Positions 1-11,358 of a stretch of 64,000 nt of DNA are shown in pieces (the first letter of the stretch is position 1; each line of letters starts with the position of its first letter). This DNA is from Galerina marginata. Its lineage: Eukaryota; Basidiomycota; Agaricomycetes; Agaricales; Galerinaceae. Under the pieces are notes generated by a model. That model did not search any database, was not told the DNA's origin, and saw only the letters and a list, made by a program, of their open reading frames with translations. The stretch is from positions 434,001-498,000 of the forward strand of contig JAECYW010000031.1 in the NCBI GenBank assembly GCA_023014335.1. Reading direction: 5' to 3'. A program made the translations under genes and the position numbers.

Positions 1-989
1 GGAGGTGTACGGGCCGCAAGAGGGGCCGGAGGTGGATGGGGTAGCTTTCGAACGAATTGAATTTTTATGATGCTGAAAGGAAAAAAGGACTTACGATGTT
101 TGGGGTGACACGCTGCGGCAGCTTTCTGCGACCTATCAACGCTTGCTTTCTGCGATGCTGAGTGAACGGTGTTGACCGGCATTGTTTGAGGGTGTAAGTA
201 CTCATCTGCTTGCTACGGTTTTCTGACCACCAAGTTACTTTCAACCTCTTGCCTACTTCCTAGTTTTCGGTCCTCATTGTCTGTGTTATCTGTGCATGCT
301 GGGCTTCTGCGAAGACGGCGGCAACAAAGGCGTTGAGATGGCGATGGGTTGAGCTGGGGATAGCCTCAGCAACCATGTCGCGGGTCGCAATGGCTCACAA
401 CAGCGCGGTAGGTCTACGGTTGGTTTCAACGCCGACGTGGGGCGCCCTTTCATAGCTTCGCAGTGTGCCAGTACCCGTTCCGCGCTGATGCCGGGATATT
501 TAACGCGAGTCACCGCTTGGCACACCTTGCAGATGGTAGGTGATATCCTTGGTGTGGCTTGGCGCCAAACACGGGAGCCATCGGTGGCGACGTGCTGAGC
601 GAGGCTGGGATGTGGTGCGAGTTAGTGGCAAAAATGGGGTTGTTTTCGCGATGAACCTGGAATCCCCCACCCGAAATCCATCAATTTCCGGCCCACATCC
701 CTCATTGGAGGGGAGGGGCACTCGGAACAGCGTTGGACGTGGTTTAGCCCACGTTAGATGAGGCTGGCCGTATGGCGGATGCACGGTGGACGCAGCTGGA
801 GGGAGGAGAGGTTGAAAGAGCGCCGAGGAGGATGGGCGGAAATAGAACATGTCTAAAGTTAGTAGTCACGTTTTGGTAATTTTAGTAAAATAAAAATCCT
901 ATTTGTAATTTGTTTGTACTTAGTCTGATAACTATTAACTATTTCGCCAGAGCAAACAGCAAGGTGTCCAGGCGGCGCCAAGCCGACCC
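1..989. other. No recognisable gene
   Basis: Reading frames here (up to 116 codons, minus strand 500-850) show no domain I recognise and look compositional. Sequence just below 990 could hold a further 3' exon of the neighbouring NACHT gene, whose product lacks C-terminal repeats, but I see no convincing splice continuation. Confidence 0.4.
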
Positions 990-2443
990 CTAGTCAGCAA
1001 TCTGATGCCAGAAATACATACCAGAAAGGTACCAAGCAATGTGACGCAAACCAATAATGACAAGCTCTGTGTACATCGACATAGGGTTGATGTAGTATTC
1101 TTTCGACCTTTCTGGATCGAAAAGGAAATCCTCGAAAGAAGCATGCAAAACCTTTATTTGCCTTTGACCAATTTTAATAATGGAAGAAAGGTCGACCAGA
1201 AGGCGCTCTGCATCGCCATCATCAAGTAACATAAACTTCTCAAAATCTTTAGTGTCTTTGTAGTGGTATTGTGAGAGAAGAAATGTTCCCCCTAACAGAC
1301 TTTGAGTTGCCGTTATATCTGTGACGCGGGAGAGGATATCTCGGTAGAGAGCATCGAGCTCGGCAAATGGCGTATCGTTTCTGGTGGGACGCAGACCTAG
1401 GATAATCTCCAAGCTATCAGTCGGCTTATATCGACTAGACGAGATATATCGGATGACAGTGGCAGCGTAGATGAACTGCCCCGAGGATTTTTTGACGAGG
1501 AAGGCTAGATCTTTGTCGGCCGGCCAAGGCAATGGAATGGACGCTTTCTGGAGGTGTGTTTCCTTGATTTCAGAGAAGGAGCCGTCGAAATATCGCCTGA
1601 TATCGTCTTCAGGTCGATATGTATTGCCCAGTGCAATTCGTGAGGTAAACCATTCGAAAGCTGGAGTGGCGAAAGCGTTGGTAATATCACGCTCTGGTCG
1701 GCTGCAAAACATGAACATTAAGGGAACGCAGGGTTGAGATCGCGAAAGAGCGTCGGAGATGGTATCGAGGATATGACGTTGAGTGTTCACGTTGTTGCAT
1801 TCGTCTAGGCCGTCAATGATTACCAGGCACGGGACTCGACTACGGAGGAATATCCGAGTTTTAGAAAGCTCTATTAGAGGCTCCATGATTAGGGTGTTGA
1901 ATTGGGCCCGAAATGAGCGTTGAAATATAGCGGGATCGTTGTCAACTACGCTTTCTATGGTACTCCGTATTTGAGGCAGCTTAACCGCAATCTGATATGC
2001 CAGGCTCGCCGCCAAGGGTTTCACGTTGTTTCGTCTCGAATCCGACCTTGAAAAAAAGAAGCTCGCGAGTAGGGTGTTGTTTGACTGGCACATTTCTGCA
2101 ATCGTTTGCGCGATCGCCGATTTTCCTGCCCCTGCTGGTCCGTATAACCACATGAAGTACCCCTCCCATCCGACCTTTCCTATGATCCAGTCCATTAGCT
2201 TGGCGAGGACGGCAAGTCGAGTGTTTGGGTAGCACTTCGGAGGATCGAAGCGCTCGCTGGAGTTGTGGAAAGCGCTTGGCGAAGCCGCGTCAAGAAGAAG
2301 GTCCATTCCTACCAATATGTATAGTATCAGCTGAGATCATGATGCTTTGACAGATAATACGCACCACATCGTTTGGGATTGGAGAGGTGGTAATTGGCAA
2401 ATGTTGAGCCATTAATTCGAACGTTCTTGCTGTGTTGGAACAT
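990..2443 (-). CDS. NACHT-domain NLR-type NTPase
   Basis: STAND-class NTPase of the agaricomycete NACHT type, expected to be a cytosolic nucleotide-dependent switch. My model has two exons: 2443-2365 and 2308-990, joined over a 56 bp intron (donor GTGCGT, acceptor TAG), giving 465 residues. Exon 1 encodes only a 26-residue motif beginning MFQHSKNVRINGSTF, the family's usual N-terminal position for it. Then comes the SSERFDPPKC segment, Walker A GPAGAGKS near residue 83 and Walker B LVIIDGLDE near 188. The stop follows closely after the NTPase region, so WD40, ankyrin or TPR repeats found in many relatives are absent; it may be truncated or a repeat-less form. No sensor partner is adjacent. 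The short motif also occurs in the genes at 53980 and 57328. Confidence 0.85.
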
Positions 2444-4066
2444 TAGACGTCACCAGGAGAGTGGGAAGTCCTTGAGTGGGGCGTTTATTGTGCCGGGGTC
2501 TACGAAGAACGAAGAAAAACTGACTCTGTCAGTCAGAAACGCGCGTTATCCATGCGGATTCAAGCTACCTCCGCCCGGAATCTTACCTTAAGTGTAAGCA
2601 ACACCGGCTTGTTCCGGCCGATTTCTCGTTCACCATCTAAATTGACTCTTGAGGTCGCCTCCACCAGTTTTTCGGACAATTCAGCACATGTGTCATTGAA
2701 GTTCGTGTCATGTTTGCGACTAAATACCTACTTGAATTCGAACGCGACACTTTGTTTTCCATCATTTAAAATGCCTTGGTTTACCAACCGTCTTTCAAAC
2801 CCCAACGCAAACTTGTCGACACGCCCGGAAGTGTTGGATAGATGTTGTCGGAGTTGCCCAGACAAACCGCCACGAGAGCACGGCGGGCAAGTATTGACAA
2901 TGCCGCCGTGCGAAGGACTATTCCCTGACGGATCTAGAGCTGCCGTTGAACGAGCCTCGATGGATATGGATGCTTTATGAAAATCTGAATACCAGAGCTC
3001 GCGTTCCCATAAGCTAGGCGGGGTTGTGGAACTGAGCAAAGTGTTTTTCGATTGTGGGGATACGTGAAGTTTCTTTGCTTCCAATGTCGACTGGCATCTC
3101 TGGACGAGATTAACGCAGTGGCACATGTGCGGGGCGTTTGTGGAAAGGAACACGCCGTTCACTTTTGTGTTGACTGGGTAGACTTATGGGAACCGTTCCT
3201 TGTTCATCTTTTCGTAGATGAACCGGAAGATGCACCTGCCCCGACTGAGGAATTCAAGACGCAGGATTTTGCTGATGTCAGACGACGAGGACCGGGAAGA
3301 ACGTAAGTCGGTGCTTCGGTAGGTATGAGTTGTTCGCCTAATATATCATAAACCTTCCACGATACCATCCCTCAAAGCTAGAAACACGATTTGAGAGCCA
3401 CTATACGGCCCAATCGAACGCATATACTTAGTACCTGATATAGAAAATGTAGTAAAAAGACAAAGTCGATGGTGAAGATTTAGAAAGACGTACGACGAGG
3501 CGGTATGGATCTCCCAGGAGCCTGAAGCGAAAAAAAAGCATCAATGATGTATGCTTTCTGCTTTAAGAATAACTCAGCTGCAATTACAGGTGACTGAACG
3601 TAAGCTAAGAACGGGGAATCGTGGGTGGGTCAAGCATCCGACTTGATCCACCAACGATATTCAAGACGAATTGGTGGACCAAAACAGTCCAAAAACCCAA
3701 CGAAGATGGCCTAACAGGCGATACAGAATTACCCAGCAAGGGATCATGCTATAAAAAAACAGCTTCGACCTCCGGGAAAATGGAAAGCACGAGCGACTCG
3801 AAAGCGTTGAACTCACCATTTTGCCTGGTTATGCGACTTCTACTGCTTCTCGTACGCGGTTGAGCTTGCCTTCTGTAAGTTTGAGCGGTTTAACAATGCC
3901 GCCGTCATAGCTCAGCCGCAGTAGGGCAGGCGAGCTTGGACCAGAGTTGGTAACTTGATCATCAAGCCGAGCACGACCGATCTGAAGATCCGACGAACAA
4001 CGAAGACTATGGCGTATAGAGTGAACTGTAGAATAAAAATTGGAAAGATAATGAGTCTTCGATTCT
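2444..4066. other. No recognisable gene
   Basis: Contains moderate open frames on both strands (for example 144 codons at 3162-2728, minus; 84 codons at 3052-3306, plus) with no recognised domain or splice-consistent neighbours. It may include the promoter of the minus-strand NACHT gene starting at 2443. Confidence 0.4.
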
Positions 4067-4790
4067 TACATCCAATCCAAAGCTAAATGGCCAGCAGAAG
4101 ATGTTACTCACGTTCGACTTCGCCCTTCCTTGCCCATCATCGGTTGATGACGTTCATCTCTCTGCCGTCGCATCCATCAGAGTCGGTTTCCCAGGTGCGG
4201 TCGTCCATTGAACGTCCATCGTTCATCGTCTTCAGCTTGCACAAGCCATAGTCAAGGTGGCGGTGACTCGGAGTGGGGAAGCAGCTCCATTGCTTTAGCA
4301 GTTGTAACGTAAAAAGTGCTAAGATGGTGGTCGAGCGGGTTTCTGCGAACGGCCCTGGGCAATGCTTTTGATTTTCTAGTCGGGTGTTAGATCGAGCATA
4401 ATTATGATCCAAATCCAAATTGGAAACTCGTGGTACTCGAGTAGAGAGAACTCTGGGAAGCAGGCTGAAAAGCTGAAACAAACATGAGTATTTCACTTCC
4501 TACATCCAATACAATGCTAAAGACCAGCAGAAAATCTTACCAACTGTTCGAGTGACTTCGACTTCGTCCCTCCTTGCCCGTCATCAATGATGATTGATAA
4601 GGGTTCACCTCTCTGCCGTCGCTCCATCGCAGTTCGGTTTTTCAGGTTGTGTGGTTCGTCATCGCCAGCGTGCACAAGCTAAAACCAGGGGGACAGTCGA
4701 AGTTGGTGGCCAGTTTACGTTGCCATTTTATCTATACCAGTGGGTCTGTCAGAAGTAGGAAATAGAGGAGGTCGTCGAGAATGAAGAGCG
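4067..4790. repeat. Two-copy direct repeat, about 425 bp period
   Basis: Two diverged units begin near 4067 and 4497. Each has, in the same order, a TACATCCAATxCAA block, a CCAGCAGAA block, a CGACTTCG block, CCTTGCCC then ATCAT, CTCTGCCGTCGC and a CGGTTT then CAGGT segment. Order and spacing indicate duplication of one ancestral unit, not chance. Neither copy carries a convincing gene. Confidence 0.65.
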
Positions 4791-4799
4791 TTTCTGCAA

Positions 4800-6441
4800 A
4801 TGGTTCTGCTGTGCCTTTGGGACCCGCTTATTACATAATTAATTGCCGAAAACTGTAAACAACGTTCCTTCCTTCCCTTTCCCCTCCGCCGCCTTCTTCA
4901 GCAAGCTGAGCCTGAGGACTGAGGCTTAGATCTCTGCTGAAACCGCAACGAATTTGTTTCTGGTCGTGATCTGACTGGGATCGCAACAGTGCCCCGACTT
5001 CGAGTTGAATCTGATGCTCTGGCGTCCCCCCATCAATCGTCGGAGATCACTTCTATCGAAGTTTTCAATTTCTTTTTCGCCTTTCTTGAAGTTTCTTCTG
5101 CTCGATCTTTATCTGAACCTGCGCAGCTTCATCTTACGCTTGACTTGGAACAAATTGGCTTGCCTCCCGTCTAGAGTCCTGACGCGGCATCTTACTGCCT
5201 ACAAGAAAGATCTGGGAAGACCTGCATGTATTTATTTCGTCGAGGATCGATCATCACTTCAGTACAGGTGTATTGAAACTTCGCTGGTCTCTTGATGGTG
5301 GTTACCATCGAATTCGATATGCTGTTTCTCAAGGTAGACGTCGCGGCGCATTTCATCTCGCTTTCTTTCTGTTCAACTAGTAAAATCATCTAAAACTGTA
5401 TGAGGCCCTGTCTCGGTTCCTCACGAATTGGCTCATCGATTGGCACTTTCTGAGTCCAAACACGCCTTTATCTTCGTCGCATTCTTTTTTGACCCTTCAA
5501 ATTTCTCTGCAGTCCACTGCGGATCAATTTGATCTTGGCCGTTTATAATAAATCTTCTCGTCTTTCTTGCCCGCTCTCTCCCTCCTATGCATTGCTGATC
5601 CATTGTTGGTTGACACCCTCGACTTTGGTGATGTGCCGAAATTCGGGTTCATAGAAAGTTGCTTCCTGTATTCATTTTCTTGACGCCTTATTAAGTGGCC
5701 AATGTTGCTATTGAAAGAAAAGCTTCCACTGATGTAGTTCTTCCCGTTTACGCGCCTCACACTCGGGATCATGTTCCTTCATCAGGTCGTTTCTATCTGT
5801 TTATCTCCGTTTGCCCTCATTCGGTACCTTTCTCTAGAGCCGGAACTTATTGTGCTTTCGGATTACAACGGTACTGGGTTTGTCTATTTATGCTTTCTAA
5901 TAGCTAGGTTTGCTCTGCTGAACGAATTCGGGAACAGAAATCCCGGCCAAACAGGTCGGGCTTTAGATTGCAGAGATATTCTGGGGCGAGGCCAGTAACA
6001 GCGTCAGATTCTTGATACGCAGCGCTGTGTTTTCCAGGGAATCGAGGTGATTTTGCTCATTACCATCGCCTGTCGCACTGACGTTGTCTTGTCTCAGTCA
6101 CTGACGAAACGACAACCTGGGGAGCCTTGGTGTTTCAATGGTGTTATGGATCAAGGCCTCAGTTCAAGGAGGCACTCAGAATTAGTACCGGCGTAACATC
6201 TAGTTATACTTCAATGGTTACCTGTGATAGTAGGTCTCTGCTTGGATATAATATATTTCATTTTGTATACATCATTGCTCACATCTTCCCGCTTTCCGAC
6301 TACGCTCTGACGAGCAATTGCTATTGCTGGGCAATTACTTCAGAGTGGATTTCTTCACCTTTCCTCTTCCGGTTGCTATATTGCTAATCTGTTTTTGGTT
6401 GATCCATTGGCCGGTACGCTTTCCGGAAGACAATTCAAGAG
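4800..6441. other. No recognisable gene; upstream region of the membrane-protein gene
   Basis: Pyrimidine-rich sequence with several 60-96 codon frames and no recognised domain. The downstream membrane-protein family usually starts with a signal peptide, so an unidentified 5' exon encoding one may lie here; I could not place it. Confidence 0.35.
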
Positions 6442-7098
6442 ATGCCAGAGTCCACAAGATTTGTTATAGTGGATAATACCGATCCTAACATCAAGTACGC
6501 TGGACAATGGTTCAAAGATCTTGGACCTGGCTCTTTGGAAAACGATGGCAACAATGGTCCGGCCTGGAACAGCACCACGCAAGGAGTCAACAACAACGCC
6601 ACTCTCACTTACAACTTTACGGGTGGGTAAATGTTTCGGTGCGGTGTCCCTGCGTATTTGGCTTACTTTTGCGGCGACACATAGGCACAGCAGTAGAAGC
6701 GTACGGCACGTTCGCCCGTCGGTCTACTCGTGCAAATGGAGACGTTGATCCTAGCTGGGACTGCCTTGTTGACGGTATCGCCATCCGTGGGACCACCGTC
6801 CCCGCCATCCCCCCAATTGGTGACAATGAAGTGCATAACAAGCTATTATGTGGAGTTGACTCTTTATCTGACGGCTTGCACACTTTTGTGTTACAAGTCA
6901 CAGTTACCACGTCCTCGAACTCATTTTGGTTTGATGATTTTCATTACTTGCCATCAAGCAGCGTCCCACTTGATAACGCTTCAATTATCTTGGACAATAC
7001 GGACCCAGAAATCCAATTAGAAGACGGATGGGAGCCTTCCATCAGTGGTGGGGTGCAAACGGTAAAGTCCGATACTGGACTGAATCTCAGCTTTGTTG

Positions 7099-8425
7099 GT
7101 GCGTCTTAAAGTATGGGCTATATATTGTAAAATAATTACCATCTCCCCCACACACCATTTTTCTTCGCGATTGTGCACCTTTAAGCGGGAATGGAGATTT
7201 TGCATAAGTTGCAAAATTTTATGTATGTTTGGACTTGCAGAAATACACAAGTGAAATCTGCATAATAATTCATGTATGTCGGGTCTTAAACAAAACACGT
7301 AACTTCCAGGTCAAATTTTACGCAGGTTGACGCGCACCACTCCAGTCGCCATGTATGTAATGGCGCGGCGAGTTTCTTGGCGCCTGCCCGAACCCGTACC
7401 CGCAAGGATCATCCCCGAGAGCCATGCGGGTTTACCAGATCCCAAAATTTTCAATATAAGCGCTCGTGGTCGTGATACATGTCAGCACTACACACCTTTA
7501 ATGCAAGATGATGTGCCTACAGGGCCATAGAACGTGGTTCTGTGGATTCAAAAAAAAATCTAACGATGGCGTGAAGGCCGAGGTACAAAGTAGGGAGCTA
7601 GAATGAAGCTGTAAAAACAAAGGAGCAGTCAATAGAACAGGTTCGAAAGACCAGGCTTCATGATACGCCTTGCCTGCTCTGCATGCTTGTGCTCGCCTGA
7701 GCCATAGAATTCATTTTAACCCGATTTACCCTCAGGGATAACCAATTGTGCTAGAGCTTACGTTACGGTCCAGGTACTGTTAACTCCCCTACTTCTAAAA
7801 CGAGGAATTCCACTTTGCGACTACCGGAGCATGCCCAGATAATTCAGTCCCCCAATATTGTGTCCATGCACTCTTTTAAGTTTTAGAGGGAGAACCGAGA
7901 GACTGGAGTCTGGCAGTGCTTAATTTAAAATTGGCTGCATCTAGTGATACACCAGAGGGATTCTTTGGGGATGTGGAATTGGGTATGAGCGCTTGCGGAC
8001 AAGAGGAGGGAGTTTGGCAGGCAAGAATACTGAAGGGGGCTTATGACAAACATTTGTGGCAATTAACCTGAACCACGACTTTAGTCCAATACAGAACTTG
8101 CGCGATTTTATTCAAAAAAAGGTGCGCATTACTTTCCACAGAAAAACGTGCGTGGATTAAAGCTATTAAACTTACGGACTTATCTGTAAACGAGGGAACA
8201 TGCGTGATTTCCATTTCCATTTTTCATGCAAGGTGCGCAAAAAAAAAATTAAACCTACCAACCTGTGTAGAAATTTGTTGAAAGCATTGAAGATGTGTGG
8301 AATTTGTGCTAACATGTGTGGTTTTCTATGCTTTGAATTATTTTACAATATATGTGCCATATTAAAGCCCACAATTAATTACAACATCTCATGCTGTCTT
8401 GTTCCCTTCTTTATGCCTTTTGTAG
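7099..8425 (+). other. Unusually long intron (1327 bp)
   Basis: Donor GTGCGT after a codon ending FVG and acceptor TGTAG before GVQLTW keep the family's reading frame. Other introns in the window are mostly 45-90 bp, so this one has probably absorbed an insertion. A weakly inverted pair of TGxGCACCTT-like blocks (near 7173 and 8230) may mark its ends, but I could not define an element. Confidence 0.55.
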
Positions 8426-8773
8426 GAGTCCAACTCACCTGGTTCGGTATGGCACTGGCCAATTCGTCTATCCCACTTTCTACTGGGGCCAGCTACTCGA
8501 TTGATGGAGGTTCTCCAGTCAACTTCCTCTTGCCGGGTGCTGTGGGCCCTGTTACGCAGCTTAACCAAATCATCTTTCAAACGGGAAAATTATCTCCTGG
8601 ACCGCATCGTCTCCAAGTTACGAATTCCCAAGCTACACCCCTTACCTTACAGTACCTGGTAATACAAAATGCAACCATTCCTAGCCCATCGCCTACCAGC
8701 AGCTCTGGTGCAGGGACATTCGGACATTCGACTCCGAGTCCTAGCCTGCAATCAAATCCCAGTCTGCATAATA

Positions 8774-9999
8774 TGTCGGAAATATGGAAAACGCCTAATC
8801 TGGCCGATCAGGCCCGCCAGGCTCCGATCGCCTGATCTGGCCTGATCAGAGGAGAAGATACCTGCCTGATTAGGCTGGCGTGACTGCACCCAAGAGAGTG
8901 ACAGAGTCTGGAAACGGTCTGATCAGGCTGGTCGGGTCACGACGGCCAAAATATTAATCACCTCAGATCCTACCTAATTAGACTTTATTGACTGCTTCTA
9001 CCAGGAGTCGAACCAACGCCCTTACCAGAGGGTCTTACGTGATTTGACAGCTAGCAGACGCATTACCAATAGACCAAATGACTGATACAGGAAAACGTAA
9101 ACAAGGTTAATATAAAGGGTATTTGACCGATTTGGGTAACTTCGGTATTTCTCTAAGTCCGGTGCACGTTCGCGCGGCCGCGAGTGAATCCACGATTAAA
9201 CAACATCAAGTGGACAGTTTGCTTAGTTTAAGGACGCGTTAGATAGGTATTTTTGATAGCTTTTTTATGCGTCTATTTGTGTGAAGATATTTTACTATTC
9301 TATTACAAAATTCTGTCCGCACTAAACTTTAGTAGCTTCAAGTAAACATTGCGACGCGCTCGCCCTTTGTCACGCCAAACACAGCGGAATATTTTGCATT
9401 GTGTTTAGATGTGCAATAAATTTCTGTAGAACAAAATTCGAAAACAATACATGAAATATTCATTGCGAAATCTCTAAATCCTAGTAGGTCCTACCCAAAA
9501 TACAATCACTTCTGAGCCACACGTTACTCTGATTCAGAATTACTTATAAGTAGACCTGTATTTTGTGTCAATTACAATACAAATTATAGTATTTTTGCTT
9601 TCATTAACTATTCCTGGCCAAAAATCAATCTAGAATGTTGCGCCCTATACCAGAATGGTTGGAATACGCTTAGTTCCGACGGATTTCACAAAATCGGTTA
9701 TACCTCCACCAATTCTCGACCGGAAAACAGATTTTTGGGCTCTTTTTAAAGCCAACGTGTGTGAGAGTGTATATTAATACTCGTATGTGTAAATAAGAGC
9801 ACCCGCAGCGTGTATCGGTTGCAAATTCGGTGGTTTCCTAATTGCTGACCGATGTGACGGCCCGTGACGCAGCCTGATCTTATCTCAGTCGACCTGATCA
9901 GGAAATCGAGGTTGATCAGGTAAAAATAGCCCCATGATTAGGCGAAAATCGTGCCTTATCAGCGTGGGACCTGATTAGGCACTTTTGATATTTCCGACA
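8774..9999. mobile_element. 1226 bp terminal-inverted-repeat element, non-autonomous
   Basis: Ends are perfect 12 bp inverted repeats TGTCGGAAATAT and ATATTTCCGACA, extended imperfectly inward to GCCTAATC/GATTAGGC. Both sides have the 5 bp target duplication TAATA (8769-8773 and 10000-10004). Interior subterminal regions contain repeated TGATCAGG and CTGATTAGGC motifs. No long ORF, so it cannot encode its own transposase. It sits inside an exon of the membrane-protein gene. Confidence 0.85.
9000..9086 (-). ncRNA. tRNA-like sequence inside the transposon
   Basis: On the minus strand there is an A-box-like TGGTCTATTGG (9076-9066) and a consensus B box GGTTCGACTCC (9014-9004). Between them CCCT and AGGG can form an extended variable arm, as in Leu or Ser tRNAs. 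The T stem and acceptor stem pair poorly, so this looks like a tRNA-derived SINE head or a decayed tRNA gene, not a working tRNA. Confidence 0.45.
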
Positions 10000-10342
10000 T
10001 AATACAACCCCAAAGTCGAAGTTCCCAATAGCAGCTGTCGCCGGAGGGGTTGTCAGCGGTATTATAGTCCTAACAGCCCTCTGTATTACGGTCATTATTC
10101 TCCAACGACGTGCGAGGAAGAGGCAGGTGGTAGATCCATTTAACATGGTGGATTTCGCGATTCCTCCGTCTACTATGGCTGAATATTCCAGCACCTCTTA
10201 CCCATTTTCTATAGTGCCCAGAACGCTCCCACCCATTAGAAGGTTTCCATTCGCGTCTTTCCCTATTCAAACAACAGGGAAGGTTTTTAGGGAAGACCGG
10301 AACCCCGAAGTGGACCCTCCGCCATTCTATACCCCCGGCTAA

Positions 10343-11180
10343 ACTTGATAAATCAACGTCGCCTTGATTTTCAGCTGCATCCTTCTTCCGAAGAAGATGG
10401 CTCGGGATTCCTTATACGTGCATTACTCGCAAGAGAGCTAAGTTTGTTTCAATGCCCCAACCACACGTTATATAACGGCTCGTCTCGACGTTCATTTTTG
10501 TAGTCTCCGAGTAGACGGCCGGTTTTTCTCTAGACCTTTGTATCAAAAATCTTAGTTTAATATATCTACCGAGGATGTAAGCACTTGGTTGTTAATGACA
10601 AATTTTGCGGGACATACATACCGCAAACTCAATATGAATATAATGAATGAAAGAAGGAGTGACTTTCAAAGCTTCCAAAGCTGAGAAAACCAGGACAACG
10701 CACTTGTCCGAAGAATTCCCCCGAGCTTGATATCAATTTTGTCGCATTCCTTACCATGGCCTGTCTCACCAGTCTAAAAATTGTATACTTACCAGCGTTG
10801 GTGCCGCGGTACCACAACGCCTCTCGAGCTCGGATCCGGGCCCAATTAGGTTGAGAGTTTCGCCCTAAGTATTCGAATTCGCGAATTCGTGTACATGGCC
10901 TTGACTCCAATCCAACCGGATCTGCCATTGAACCTTGATGGATGCTTCTAACTTTGCTGGGTGATACTAGTCATTTCCCCTTGAAAGCCAAAGCGAACTC
11001 GGCAATGCTTGAGTATCCACTCTGAATGTTGGGAGTTGAGAACCTGTGAAGGTCAATCTAATGAACCGTCGAGGAACCGTAACAATGTCTATTTTCTCCT
11101 AGAGTTCTCAGAGAATGTTGCGACCGTGACTTGAATCATGTTAATTTTAGTCAATCACCCAATCATTCACCTTTGCATTC
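10343..11180. other. Intergenic; includes left part of the segmental duplication
   Basis: No gene recognised. A 99-codon minus-strand frame (10928-10629) has no known domain. From about 10920 the sequence becomes recognisably similar to 22855 onward (both start with a GATGGATGCTTCT block), marking the left boundary of the F-box duplication. Confidence 0.45.
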
Positions 11181-11182
11181 GG

Positions 11183-11190
11183 TATATAAA
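11183..11190 (+). promoter_or_regulatory. TATA box of F-box gene copy 1
   Basis: TATATAAA lies about 170 bp upstream of the ATG at 11359. The same GGTATATAAAG context followed by CCTCGGCCTCAAG-like sequence is conserved at 23132 in the paralogue. Confidence 0.55.
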
Positions 11191-11358
11191 GCCCTTCGGC
11201 CTCAAGTGAAAAGGCAAACTTAACCCCTCCCCTCCCCCGGTAATTGCGTCGAGACATACGCCTAATTGCGAGGGCCCTTCAAGGTGATCGCGATGTTGGC
11301 CTACGCATTTGAATTTGAAAACGACATTGACAGTCTAATAATTAGCCAACTACGAGTG

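Larger units (their letters stand above)
6442..10342 (+). pseudogene. Single-pass membrane protein with tandem ligand-like domains, split by a transposon
   Basis: Agaricomycete surface-protein family of unknown function. Segments 6442-6622, 6685-7098, 8426-8773 and 10005-10342 are joined by a 62 bp intron, an unusually long 1327 bp intron, and an inserted element at 8774-9999. Removing the element and one target copy leaves one frame of 426 residues. It starts with an FVIVDNTDPNIKY motif, repeats a related ILDNTDPEI motif near residue 180, then has a Ser/Thr/Pro-rich stalk near 300, a hydrophobic helix (PIAAVAGGVVSGIIVLTALC) followed by RRARKR, and a roughly 75-residue cytoplasmic tail. Translated as it stands, the frame enters the element and stops at 8833-8835. 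The chosen start lacks a signal peptide, so a 5' exon may be missing. If the element is spliced out as intron the gene could still work. Confidence 0.75.

Noticed and set aside
9000..9086. Functional tRNA gene
   Set aside because: A and B boxes are good but acceptor and T stems do not pair, so only a tRNA-like label is justified.
10800..10850. Cluster of overlapping six-base restriction palindromes resembling a cloning polylinker
   Set aside because: Flanking DNA looks genomic, no vector backbone is visible, and the order of sites does not match a standard polylinker, so chance is more likely than contamination.
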